From positions 1-48,794 of the forward strand of contig CALMRC010000001.1 in assembly GCA_937873275.1 (NCBI GenBank): 48,794 nt of DNA, written 5' to 3'. The DNA comes from an uncultured Spirochaetota bacterium (GTDB taxonomy: Bacteria > Spirochaetota > Spirochaetia > Treponematales > UBA12059). Both the position numbers and the translations under genes were made by a program. Of the stretch, positions 10,257 through 19,433 are shown piece by piece. Every line of letters starts with the position of its first letter. Position 1 is the first letter of the stretch. The notes below the pieces were generated by a model, which was given only the letters and a program-made list of their open reading frames with translations, did not search any database and was not told the origin of the DNA.

Positions 10257-13235
10257 ATGCGGTTCCGAGCCGGCCCGGTACTGGTACTCGCGCTCGCCGC
10301 GGCGTCGGCGGTTTCCCAGGAAAGCGGCCTCGCCTGGACGCCGGAGCCCGGGAGATATTCCTCCGCCCGGGTCCAGGCCGTCCTTCCCCCCGGCGCCACC
10401 GGGGAGTACCGATTCCAGGAGAGCGGGGACGGCATCTGGCGTCCCCTCTCGGGCGCCCTCGAACTGACGGCCTTCCCGAGGGAGGAGAGGACCTACGTCC
10501 TGGAGGTCCGAGGTGCTCGAGGCACCGAACGGTTCGAGGGGCAGGCCCGGTACGTGATCGACCGCCTTCCCCCGCCGGCTCCCGTCCTGTCGCCCCCCCC
10601 GGGATCCTACGAGGGACCGAGGGAGATCCGGCTGGCTTCGGAGCCCGGGGCGGCGATCTACTATTCCCTCGAAGCTTCGAACCGGCCGTCCCGGGGGTTT
10701 GTGCCCTTCGACCCCGCCCGGCCTCCCGCGATAGACCGTCCTCCCGACGGAACCCGCTCCTGGACCCTGTCCGCGTACGCCGTGGACCCGGCGGGCAACC
10801 CGGGACCCATCGCGACGGCCCGGTACGTCGTGGAACCCGCGCCCACGGGTCCCCGGGATCCGGGCGTCGGGGATTCCGGGAACCCCCCGATGGGAACCGG
10901 GGCGGAGGCGAAACACCGGATCGAGCGAAAGGCTCCGGGATCGGCGGCGGTCCTGTTCGAGGTCGCCGAGGGAGTCCGGATGTACGCCGCGGTCAACCCC
11001 CGGGACCCCTCCGATCCGGCCTGCTACGTGGAACTTCCCGCCCCGGGCGGCACGGCCGCGCTGGAGTTGTCCGCCCCGGCCGGCTGGGTCGGGCCCCTGG
11101 CGGTGTATTATGCCCTCCGAGAGGACGGCCGGCTCGCCCGGGCGCCCGAGGCCCTGGAGGTGCGCTTCACCTTTGAGGATCCGGGCAAGGCCCCGCCGTC
11201 CCCTTCCGAACCGACCGTCCTGTACCCGCCGGGAACCCGGACCGCCCTCGTATCCTGGGGGCCGTCTCCCTTCCGGATCGAGGTATCCGTGGGAACCGGT
11301 TCCTTTTCCCCGTATTCGCTCCCGATTTCCCTGCCCCTTCCCGAGGGAGCCGAGGGCGTACGGATCCGGTACCGCGCCGTGGGGCCTTCCGGCACCGCGT
11401 CGGAGGAACGGTCCCTGATCCTGGCCGCCCCGACTCGGCCGGGACTCCCGGACATCTCCGGCCTTCCGGAGGGGGGGCGCACGGCCCGGGCCGTCCTTCC
11501 CCGGTCCGCCCCGGGCACCGTGGTGCGGTACGAAGCCGCGACCGAGGGCTTTCCTCCCGCCGTGAGCGCCTCCTCACCCCGGCTGGACGAGAGCGTCTCG
11601 TTCGCCGGGGAGCCCGGACGGGACGTGCGGTACACCCTGCGGTTCCGAGCCTTCGCCGACCCCTCCCCGGAATCCGCAGGATCCGACGAGCGGTTCGCCT
11701 CCTTCACGGTGGATCGGAGTCCCCCTACCGTTCCGAGGCTCGCCGCGGGAAGCCTCGCGGGGGACACCGAGGAGGATCGGGTCATCGCCTTCGAACCCGG
11801 GGAGGGGACCATCCTGTTCGCCGCGGTCGAGAGCGGCAGCCCTCCGGAGGGGAAATTCCAGGAATACTCCGGCCCCGTGACCCTGGAGGGGAGCGGCGAC
11901 CGCCCTCGGGCCTACGACGTGTACGCCTACGCGACGGACGAGGCGGGAAACCGATCCGAGACCCTGGGGCCCGTATCCGTCCGGATCGACCGCGCGTCCG
12001 TGTACGTCGCCCCCTGGGGCAGCGATTCCGCGGGCGGAGGCCCCCGGAACCCCCTGGCTACGGTGGCGGCGGGGGTGGAGGCGGCGGCCGCGACCGGCCG
12101 GAGATTCGTCCGCGTCCAAGGGGACGTGGACCTGGGAGGCCCGATACGCGCCCGGGCGGAGGTGGAGATCCTGGGGGCCTGCGATGACTCCTGGGAACCC
12201 GTTCCGGGACATCGGAGCGCGATCGGGGCTTCCGGGATTCCGGGGCCCTGGTTCATCGCACAGGGCGCGACCCTGATCCTCCGGAACCTGGCCGTCGACG
12301 TGGACGCCCCGGGGGATTTCACCCTGGCCGAAATCTCCGAAGGAAACCTTGAAGCCTCCAACCTGAACGTCCGGATCCGGGCGGGCGGGGAGCTCGTCGT
12401 CTTCCGGGCCCGGGATTCCATCGTGGACCTAGCGGGTTCGGACGTGGAGATCTCCGGAGCCCTCTTCGCCCGGGTCCTCGAGGCGGCCGGGGGAGGGACC
12501 CGGATCCGGGACCTCGGGCTGCGCGCGGAGGATTCCCTGACCTACCTGACGGCGTTTTCCTTCGCCGGCGGAACCGCGGATCTTTCCCGGATCCGGTCCC
12601 AGACTCGCACGTCCGGTGGATTCACCTTCGCCCGGGGCGTGGGGGCGCGGATCGAAATCCGGGAATCGTACCTGAGATCCCGGGGAACCGGTTTCTCCGA
12701 GACCTTCCGGCTCGAATCCTCCCGAACGGCCCTGTACACGGTTTCCTCGGACGCGGAATGCCGGGGGCCCCTGACCTTCGCTTCCGTGGAAGGCGGAAGG
12801 ACCGATATCCTGCACTCCACCTTCGCGCTTCGAGGGGGCCCCCTTCTGTTCCTGGACCTCCGTTCGGCCTCCCTCCGCCTCGGCAACTCGATCGTCCAGG
12901 ACGCGTCCGGGGAAGGCGTTTTCCTTCGAACGGACGAGGCCCCGCAAAAGGGCGGGGTGGTCCGGAACGCGCTTTCGGGATTCCGGACCTACGTCGCGGG
13001 GGCCGGGACCGCGGCCACCGTGGATGCCCTCAACCGGCTTGCCGCGCCGCCGGACGGATTCAACTTCCAGGAGACCTTCCTGGAATCCCGGGATCCGGGC
13101 AGGCAGGGACTGCCCCTCCTGCCCCCGGGATCCGCCGGGGCGGGGGGCGCCTATCCTCTGGAGATACCTTCCGGGGATTCCGGCCTCCCGGCGATCCGGA
13201 AAGGGGATGTGGGAGCCTTCGAGGTCGAGCCCTGA
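10257..13235 (+). CDS. Large exported protein with chitobiase/Fn3-like repeats and C-terminal beta-helix-like region
   Basis: Signal peptide; PGSYEGPREIRLASEPGAAIYYSLE (CHB_HEX_C-like) repeats; YVAPWGSDSAGGGPRNPLATVAAGV. Confidence 0.7.
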   Translation: MRFRAGPVLVLALAAASAVSQESGLAWTPEPGRYSSARVQAVLPPGATGEYRFQESGDGIWRPLSGALELTAFPREERTYVLEVRGARGTERFEGQARYVIDRLPPPAPVLSPPPGSYEGPREIRLASEPGAAIYYSLEASNRPSRGFVPFDPARPPAIDRPPDGTRSWTLSAYAVDPAGNPGPIATARYVVEPAPTGPRDPGVGDSGNPPMGTGAEAKHRIERKAPGSAAVLFEVAEGVRMYAAVNPRDPSDPACYVELPAPGGTAALELSAPAGWVGPLAVYYALREDGRLARAPEALEVRFTFEDPGKAPPSPSEPTVLYPPGTRTALVSWGPSPFRIEVSVGTGSFSPYSLPISLPLPEGAEGVRIRYRAVGPSGTASEERSLILAAPTRPGLPDISGLPEGGRTARAVLPRSAPGTVVRYEAATEGFPPAVSASSPRLDESVSFAGEPGRDVRYTLRFRAFADPSPESAGSDERFASFTVDRSPPTVPRLAAGSLAGDTEEDRVIAFEPGEGTILFAAVESGSPPEGKFQEYSGPVTLEGSGDRPRAYDVYAYATDEAGNRSETLGPVSVRIDRASVYVAPWGSDSAGGGPRNPLATVAAGVEAAAATGRRFVRVQGDVDLGGPIRARAEVEILGACDDSWEPVPGHRSAIGASGIPGPWFIAQGATLILRNLAVDVDAPGDFTLAEISEGNLEASNLNVRIRAGGELVVFRARDSIVDLAGSDVEISGALFARVLEAAGGGTRIRDLGLRAEDSLTYLTAFSFAGGTADLSRIRSQTRTSGGFTFARGVGARIEIRESYLRSRGTGFSETFRLESSRTALYTVSSDAECRGPLTFASVEGGRTDILHSTFALRGGPLLFLDLRSASLRLGNSIVQDASGEGVFLRTDEAPQKGGVVRNALSGFRTYVAGAGTAATVDALNRLAAPPDGFNFQETFLESRDPGRQGLPLLPPGSAGAGGAYPLEIPSGDSGLPAIRKGDVGAFEVEP

Positions 13236-15010
13236 TGCGGGTGCGCGGATACTCGAGTCGGGCGATGAGGTTCCGGGCGGTCCTGGTCGCGGGGTTGCTT
13301 CTCACGAGCTCTGTCCCCCGCGGCTTCCCGGACGCGTTTTCAGCGCTGCCCGCAAAGGACGCCCAGAGGGCCCGCCTGCTTCTCGTCCGCCTGGATGCGT
13401 CCTTGGACGCCTGGATCGACCTTGAGCGCCGGCTGGCCGCCGAGGTCCAGGACGCCCGCGACCCCGATTCCGAAATCGAGGGCTCAAAGCGGGTGAAGAT
13501 CCTGCTGGAGGCGCGGCTCCGGGGCACCTGGACCCCGGGAGCCGGACCCACCCGGACCAAAGTCCGGGAGGAGACGCGAAGCCTGGCGGGACAGCTGGAA
13601 TCCATCCTGGCTCCCCGGCTCGATCGGCTGGACCCGGCCGCCCTGGCGGGGCTCATCGCGGAGTGGATGCCCCGGGCACGAAGGGTGCCTGGAGCCGTAC
13701 CCGAATACCTCTTGTTCGCGGAGCGGGCGGCCGCGGGCGGCCCTTCCGGGACCCGCTTCGCCCTCCGGGCCCTGCTGGCCCTGGATCCGGAATCCCTCTC
13801 CCTCCGACTGGCGCCGGAACCGGGCGATCCCGCGAAACCGGCTTCCGGCGTACCCCCGGAGCTCGAGGAGGAAGCCGGTCGGATCCGGCGGATTCGGACC
13901 GCGGTGGCCGCGCTGGAACGCTCGTCCCCGGCCCTGGGGGTTCCGGAGCTGCCCTGGTCGCGGGAGGAGGGCTCGGATGTCGAGCGGGCTGCCCGAGCTC
14001 TGTCCCTCGTGGAGCCATCTATCCGGGCAGGGATTCTGGAAGCTTCCGGGATCCCGGGTATCCAGGTCCTGCCGGCCTTCCTGGCGGGGCTTTCCCCGGA
14101 GGATCGGGGCGAATGGATCCGCACCCGGAACATTACCCAGGGGGCGGCGGAGGTCTTCCTCAGCTGCGTCCCCGGGGCGCTCGCATCCGCTCCCGGGGCG
14201 CCCTCCGGCGATGCCTCCTTGCCAGCGCTCGCAGCTTTGGGGGAGCTCGAGCGGGAGGTCGCCCGGGGTACGGCGGGTGTTTCCCTGCTCCGTTACCTCA
14301 CGGACCCGACCCTGAGGCTAGCCCTCCGATCGCCCCGGGCGGCTCCGAGCGTTCGGACCGCCCTGTCGGATGCCATGATCCGCCTTGCCGCGGACCTGGA
14401 GGCCGAGCTTGCGCGAACCGCGGCCGGGGCCGCGCATCGAGTCGAGATCGTGGAGATGCCGGGCGCTTCCGGATACTCCGCGGTCCGGGCATTCTCGGTA
14501 TCTCCGGACGGCGGTCGCGTTCCCGTGTCCCCGGACACGGTCCGTTCGGCCCTTGCAAGGGTCCTGCCCGGTTCCGCGGAGGGAACCGCGAGGACCGTTT
14601 CCGGACCGGACCTCGGGATCGTCGTGGAACCGGAGCGCACACTGGCCGGTGACTCCGCCTCGGGCGGCTCTGTCCCCGCGAGTCGGCTCCTGGAAATCCT
14701 GGATGCCCCCGGAGCTCTGTCCCCGGGGTCCTTCGCGGCCCGAACCGTGCTCGTCCAGGATCGGTTCCATCAATCGGCAAGAACCTGGGGCATTCCTCCG
14801 GCGTACGTGATGCCCGTGGAACTGTTCCGGCTGGCTAAGATTTGCCGGGAACGGTGCCTGGGGCTGGTCGGGGATTCGGAGGTGGATCGAAGCCTGGAAG
14901 ACCTCGGAGACGATCCTGTAGCCAGGCGGCTGTGGGAAACGGCGTTTTCCAGGCTGGAAGCGACACGGCTTTGCATTTCCACCTATCTCGGACAGGAGGC
15001 CATCCGATGA
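13235..15010 (+). CDS. Exported protein of unknown function
   Basis: ATG overlaps upstream stop (TGATG); signal peptide MRFRAVLVAGLLLTSSVPRGFPDAFS. Confidence 0.6.
   Translation: MRVRGYSSRAMRFRAVLVAGLLLTSSVPRGFPDAFSALPAKDAQRARLLLVRLDASLDAWIDLERRLAAEVQDARDPDSEIEGSKRVKILLEARLRGTWTPGAGPTRTKVREETRSLAGQLESILAPRLDRLDPAALAGLIAEWMPRARRVPGAVPEYLLFAERAAAGGPSGTRFALRALLALDPESLSLRLAPEPGDPAKPASGVPPELEEEAGRIRRIRTAVAALERSSPALGVPELPWSREEGSDVERAARALSLVEPSIRAGILEASGIPGIQVLPAFLAGLSPEDRGEWIRTRNITQGAAEVFLSCVPGALASAPGAPSGDASLPALAALGELEREVARGTAGVSLLRYLTDPTLRLALRSPRAAPSVRTALSDAMIRLAADLEAELARTAAGAAHRVEIVEMPGASGYSAVRAFSVSPDGGRVPVSPDTVRSALARVLPGSAEGTARTVSGPDLGIVVEPERTLAGDSASGGSVPASRLLEILDAPGALSPGSFAARTVLVQDRFHQSARTWGIPPAYVMPVELFRLAKICRERCLGLVGDSEVDRSLEDLGDDPVARRLWETAFSRLEATRLCISTYLGQEAIR
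13307..13317 (-). repeat. GGGACAGAGCT motif (reads SSVP)
   Basis: AGCTCTGTCCC exact. Confidence 0.85.
13996..14006 (-). repeat. GGGACAGAGCT motif (reads ALSL)
   Basis: exact. Confidence 0.9.
14667..14676 (-). repeat. GGGACAGAGC motif (10-mer core, reads GSVP)
   Basis: GCTCTGTCCC exact. Confidence 0.85.
14713..14723 (-). repeat. GGGACAGAGCT motif (reads ALSP)
   Basis: exact. Confidence 0.9.
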
Positions 15011-16608
15011 ACCTCTTGTCGAATGTCCCGAAGGTTTCCAGGGCCCTTCTTGGTATGGTTTTGGGGGCTTCCGTCCTCTTCGTCCAGTCCTGCGGGAGGG
15101 AGGGAAAAGCGCGGGGCTCCACGGATTCGGGTACGGCGCCGGCCGTCCTGCGTCCCCGGACCGCGGACGATTCCGGCTGGTTCGGGGTCTCCGGACCGGA
15201 GCGCTTGGACGGGTCCGAAGACCTGTTCCTGCCCTCCGGTGCCGGTATCCGGGATCTGCGGACAGCGGGGCGGGATCTCCTGGTACTGGACACGGCCGGG
15301 CGGCTGTACAAGGTTACGGAGGGGCCGGGGGCTCAGGACGTCCTGGCGGAGCCGGAACGGGGCGAGCGGATCTCCGCGATGGAATCGGGACCGGCCGGGT
15401 TGGTTCTCGCCGAAGAATCCGGAAGTGTCCGGGCGTATTTCCCGTCGACGGATTCCGGCCAAGGCAGAGGTCCGGGGGCGGAGTCCTGGTCCTCGACCCC
15501 GGGGTTCCGGTCCGACTGGGTTCTGGACGCGGAGGGAAGCTTCGTATGTGTCGCTTCGGATGGCCGGATCGCCGTGCTGTCCGCCTCGGACGGGGCCGTC
15601 CAGGCATTTCGCGACCTGGGATATCCGTTCACCGGGAAACCCGCCGTCGCGGGGGACGTCCTCGCGATTCCCCGGGACTCGGGTATCGTCGCCTTGGCGA
15701 TCCCGAGCCTGGAGTTTCTCTGGAGCGGGACCCGGATCCCCGCCGGTTCCGCTCCGTTCCGGACGGTTGATTCCCTCCTCGCATTCCAGGATCGGGACGG
15801 TCCCGTCCAGGTGGTGGAAGCCCGGAAGGGGACAGAGCTCTACAGCGTACCCGCGGAGAAGGACTCCTCCTTGGCCTGCGACGGCGACCGATGGTACGTC
15901 GCGGGACCGGACGGCCGTCTCGGCGCGTTCCGGGTCTCGGACGGGGTGCCGGTCTGGACGGCCGGCTCCGCAGGCGCCGATCCGAATAGAGAGCGGCCGC
16001 TGCTCCGGGCCCGGCTTGCGCTGGACGATTCCCGGCTGTACCTGGCGGGTGCCGAGGGGCTGGAGTCCTGGAATTCCGGGACGGGTGAACGGATCGAGAG
16101 GGTTCGGGTGGACGGCGAGGTGGACGGCCTTTATCTAACCCCGGGCCGGCTTCACATCCGGCTGCGCGACGGAAGCCTCCGGACGTACGGCGGGAAGTCG
16201 GAAGGGGGATCGTACCCGAACTTGGATGCCCTCATCCGGCCTATACCGGGAGTCGAGGAGAGAATCGCCCGGAGGCTCGAGGCCTACGCCGAGCCGGGTA
16301 CGCCGGTCGAGATCGCGTGGCGTACGTTAATTCCCGGGGCGGTCCCGTCGCCGGATTATCGTTTCACGATCTTCCGATACGAGGTCGGGGAGGCGGGAAC
16401 CCGATCGTTCTCCCAGAGGTCGGACGGAGCGGACCGTATCCTGGTCGCCGTGTTCGACGCCAACGGCGAGGAGCGTCACTCCAACGTCGGAGAGCTCGGG
16501 GTGGATCTCTCCTTCGAATACTGGCTGGAAGCGGGTATCTGGTACATAGCCGCAGGCCGGCTTCGAGGCAGCGAGCTGTCGGGCCCCGTGTTCCTGGATA
16601 TCCGTTGA
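15007..16608 (+). CDS. Lipoprotein with PQQ/WD-like beta-propeller repeats
   Basis: ATGA overlap with upstream stop; lipobox-like VLFVQSC; repeated propeller blades. Confidence 0.65.
   Translation: MNLLSNVPKVSRALLGMVLGASVLFVQSCGREGKARGSTDSGTAPAVLRPRTADDSGWFGVSGPERLDGSEDLFLPSGAGIRDLRTAGRDLLVLDTAGRLYKVTEGPGAQDVLAEPERGERISAMESGPAGLVLAEESGSVRAYFPSTDSGQGRGPGAESWSSTPGFRSDWVLDAEGSFVCVASDGRIAVLSASDGAVQAFRDLGYPFTGKPAVAGDVLAIPRDSGIVALAIPSLEFLWSGTRIPAGSAPFRTVDSLLAFQDRDGPVQVVEARKGTELYSVPAEKDSSLACDGDRWYVAGPDGRLGAFRVSDGVPVWTAGSAGADPNRERPLLRARLALDDSRLYLAGAEGLESWNSGTGERIERVRVDGEVDGLYLTPGRLHIRLRDGSLRTYGGKSEGGSYPNLDALIRPIPGVEERIARRLEAYAEPGTPVEIAWRTLIPGAVPSPDYRFTIFRYEVGEAGTRSFSQRSDGADRILVAVFDANGEERHSNVGELGVDLSFEYWLEAGIWYIAAGRLRGSELSGPVFLDIR
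15829..15839 (+). repeat. GGGACAGAGCT motif (reads GTEL)
   Basis: exact. Confidence 0.9.
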
Positions 16609-16634
16609 CCGGCCGGGAAAACGCCTCGGGTCGA

Positions 16635-16668
16635 GGGACAGAGCTGCGAGGATGTGAGGGACAGAGCT
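16635..16668 (+). repeat. Two tandem motif copies (16635-16645, 16658-16668), unit GAGGGACAGAGCTGCGRGG
   Basis: exact 11-mers, intergenic. Confidence 0.95.
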
Positions 16669-16749
16669 GCGGGGTGGAACCCCGGAGGTAGCTTTGATTG
16701 ACATTTCCATAACAAGTCGCGAGGCTTTCCTGGTATAGGGGGATACACG

Positions 16750-17265
16750 ATGCCGGAAACCAAGCTCAGCGTATTCGATTACGCGATCCGTTCGGAGGAG
16801 GAGGGTGCCGCCTTCTATGCCAAGGCGGCCCGAACGTTCGGGGAGGGCCCGGAGAAGGCATTCCTGGAAAACCTCGCGGCCGAGGAGACGAAGCACGCGG
16901 CAACCTTCCGGGAATTGAAGGAGAAAGCCTCCCGGAAGGGAACCGCTGAAATATTCGCGTCCGCGGAGGTCAGCGACTACCTGGACGCTGTGGTCCGGGG
17001 CGGCCTCTTCGAATCCGCCCGAGGGGCCGTACCGGACGGGGCTCCCCCGGAGAGCATCGAGGACGTCTACGCCGTCGCCATCCGGGCCGAGCGCAGTTCC
17101 ATCCTGCTGTACGGAGAATTGGCCCGGCAGGCCAAGGATAAACCGATCCGCAAGATCCTCGAGCAGATGGGGAGGGAGGAAAAGTACCACCTCGTTAGAA
17201 TCGTGGCCCTCCGGGCGGACCAGGATACGATGTTCGCTATCGAGCGGTTCGGCTGCGTGTGTTGA
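16750..17265 (+). CDS. Rubrerythrin-like ferritin-fold protein
   Basis: AIRSEEEGAAFYAKAAR...AAEETKHAATFRELKEK; IRAERSSILLYGELA. Confidence 0.8.
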   Translation: MPETKLSVFDYAIRSEEEGAAFYAKAARTFGEGPEKAFLENLAAEETKHAATFRELKEKASRKGTAEIFASAEVSDYLDAVVRGGLFESARGAVPDGAPPESIEDVYAVAIRAERSSILLYGELARQAKDKPIRKILEQMGREEKYHLVRIVALRADQDTMFAIERFGCVC

Positions 17266-17348
17266 GGCTCGATGGCGAGAAGGAAAATCCGGTAGAAGCC
17301 GCTTCGCGGGATGACCGGTGCCGTTCGGACGCCTAGTTCTCCGAGGAG

Positions 17349-17390
17349 GCTCTGTCCTTCTCGCATGGTTCATCGAGACAGCTCTGTCCC
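17349..17390 (-). repeat. Motif pair: degenerate GGCTCTGTCC (17349) and exact (17380-17390)
   Basis: intergenic, same orientation. Confidence 0.85.
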
Positions 17391-17424
17391 TCCCGCGCTC
17401 CCGGGACGTTTCCCTGTCGAAGCC

Positions 17425-18087
17425 CTAGAGTTCCCGTAGAAGCCGTTCGGGATCCCCGCAAAAATCCGCGCTTGAAAGGATGGTCCCGCCGCAGACTCCC
17501 CGGGAGGCGAAGAGGGAAGCGAAATGCTCGTCCGCCCCGTAGTCCGCCTGGGCGTCCTCGATATGGAGGATCCGGTAGCCCCGGTCCGAGGCGTCCCGGG
17601 CCGTGGTATCCACGCATTGGCTCGTGGCGAGGCCCGCGAACGCGATCGCCCGGGGGCGAATCCCCTCGAGCCACCCGGAAAAGCCCCCGGACGCGAAGCC
17701 GCTGAACGTGGTCTTGTCGAAGACCGCGTCCCCCGGTCCGGGGGCCGCTTCGGGAAGGATGTCCGCCAAAGGATCCGAGTCGAGGGGATAGAGATCCGGG
17801 AATCCTTCCCCGGCAGCCTTGCTATGGGCTTCGCGGAAAATCCAATGCAGGTCGGAACGGTCTTCCCGGCTGCCGCAAAGCCGCAGGTAGGCCGTCGGCC
17901 AGCCGCGCTCCGCGAAGGCGGACTTGAGCCGGGCGACCGCCGGCAGAACGGAGCCGCGAATTCGGTCCTCGATATATGAAAGGGCACCGGGGGCACGGGA
18001 CTCCGTCCAGGCCCGGAAGGACGCCGTCGGGTCGATGTAGTATCGCTGGAGGTCCACGACGAGGAGGAGGCATCCGGGATTCGGCAT
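17425..18087 (-). CDS. Isochorismatase/nicotinamidase-family hydrolase
   Basis: LLLVVDLQRYYID...DKTTFSGF...AIAFAGLATSQCVDTTARDASDRGYR. Confidence 0.85.
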   Translation of the reverse strand: MPNPGCLLLVVDLQRYYIDPTASFRAWTESRAPGALSYIEDRIRGSVLPAVARLKSAFAERGWPTAYLRLCGSREDRSDLHWIFREAHSKAAGEGFPDLYPLDSDPLADILPEAAPGPGDAVFDKTTFSGFASGGFSGWLEGIRPRAIAFAGLATSQCVDTTARDASDRGYRILHIEDAQADYGADEHFASLFASRGVCGGTILSSADFCGDPERLLREL

Positions 18088-18097
18088 GGAGGTTCGG

Positions 18098-19372
18098 TTA
18101 GATCACGGTTCCCGGGGGGATCACGGCGTTCTTGGGGATGACGATGACGCCGTCCACCACGTACCAGGCTTGATACTCGCCGTCCTTCCTCTCCATGGCG
18201 TCGATGCCGATACGGCAGTTCTCGCCGATACGGGCGTTCTTGTCCACGATCGCGCCCTTGAGGATGCATCCGTGTCCGATGCCTATGTTCGGAATCCCCT
18301 TCCGGGCGTTTTCCGCCTTCTGCTCCTCGGATTCGTAATAGTCCGCCCCCATACAGATGGTCCCGTCCAGGTTGGCCCCGGTCTCGATGATCGTCCGGAT
18401 TCCGACGATCGATCGGGAAAGGCTCGCGTTCGTGATGATGCAGCCGTCCGCCGTAAGGGTCCGGTCCAAGGTGCAGTAATTGATCTTCGAGGCGGGCAGG
18501 TTCCGGCGATGGGTGAAGATGGGCTTCTGCTCCTCGTAGAAATTGAAGGGCGGATTGATCTCGGTGAGGTCCAGGTTCGCGTCGTAGAAATTACGGATGG
18601 TTCCGATGTCCTCCCAGTAGCCGTTGAAGATATAGGCGTTGACGGGAGTCTCGGAGAGCACCTTGGGTATGACTTCCTTTCCGAAGTCCATGAGGTCGTT
18701 GTCCAGGCTGGATTCCATGAGGGCGGCGTCGAAGATGTAGATTCCCATGGACCCGAGATAGTCCTTGCCGCCGGACCGGCGGTCCGCCATGAGCTCCTGG
18801 GGGATCTTGTAATCCGAGATATCCTTGTCGGGGCCCGGTTTCTCCTGGAATTCGACGATCCGGTGCTTCTTGTTCACCTTCATGATCCCCAGGGCCGACG
18901 CGGCCTCCCGGGTCACGGTCGTGCAGGCGATCGTCAGGCCGCATCGGGACTCGACGTGCTTCCGGAACATGTCGTCCAGGTCCATGCGGTACAACTGGTC
19001 CCCGGAGACGATCAGGTAGTGGGTGGGGTTCTGGGTGCGGAAATGGATGAAGTTTTTCCGGACCGCGTCCGCGGTCCCCTCGTACCAACCCGAATGGGTT
19101 AAGGTCTGCTCGGCCGCCATGATCTCCACGAACCCCTCCGAGAAGTCGTCGAAGATGTAGGTTCGGGCCACGTGGAGGTGGAGTGAGGCGGAGTTGAACT
19201 GGGTAAGTACGTAGATCTGCTTGAACCCGGCGTTGATGCAGTTCGATATGGGAATGTCCACGATACGGTACTTGCCCCCGAAGGGTACGGCCGGCTTGGA
19301 GCGGTCCTTCGTGAGAGGATACAGCCGAGTACCCTTTCCCCCTCCCAGAACGATGGCCAATACCTTGGACAC
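18098..19372 (-). CDS. glgC: Glucose-1-phosphate adenylyltransferase (likely GTG start at 19372)
   Basis: VLAIVLGGGKGTRLYPLTKDRSKPAVPFGGKYRIVDIPISNCINAGF. Confidence 0.96.
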   Translation of the reverse strand: MSKVLAIVLGGGKGTRLYPLTKDRSKPAVPFGGKYRIVDIPISNCINAGFKQIYVLTQFNSASLHLHVARTYIFDDFSEGFVEIMAAEQTLTHSGWYEGTADAVRKNFIHFRTQNPTHYLIVSGDQLYRMDLDDMFRKHVESRCGLTIACTTVTREAASALGIMKVNKKHRIVEFQEKPGPDKDISDYKIPQELMADRRSGGKDYLGSMGIYIFDAALMESSLDNDLMDFGKEVIPKVLSETPVNAYIFNGYWEDIGTIRNFYDANLDLTEINPPFNFYEEQKPIFTHRRNLPASKINYCTLDRTLTADGCIITNASLSRSIVGIRTIIETGANLDGTICMGADYYESEEQKAENARKGIPNIGIGHGCILKGAIVDKNARIGENCRIGIDAMERKDGEYQAWYVVDGVIVIPKNAVIPPGTVI

Positions 19373-19433
19373 GATGAACTCCTTTCGATCCGGACGGCGT
19401 TTCCTTTGCTCGATCCGTATGTTAGTATAAATC

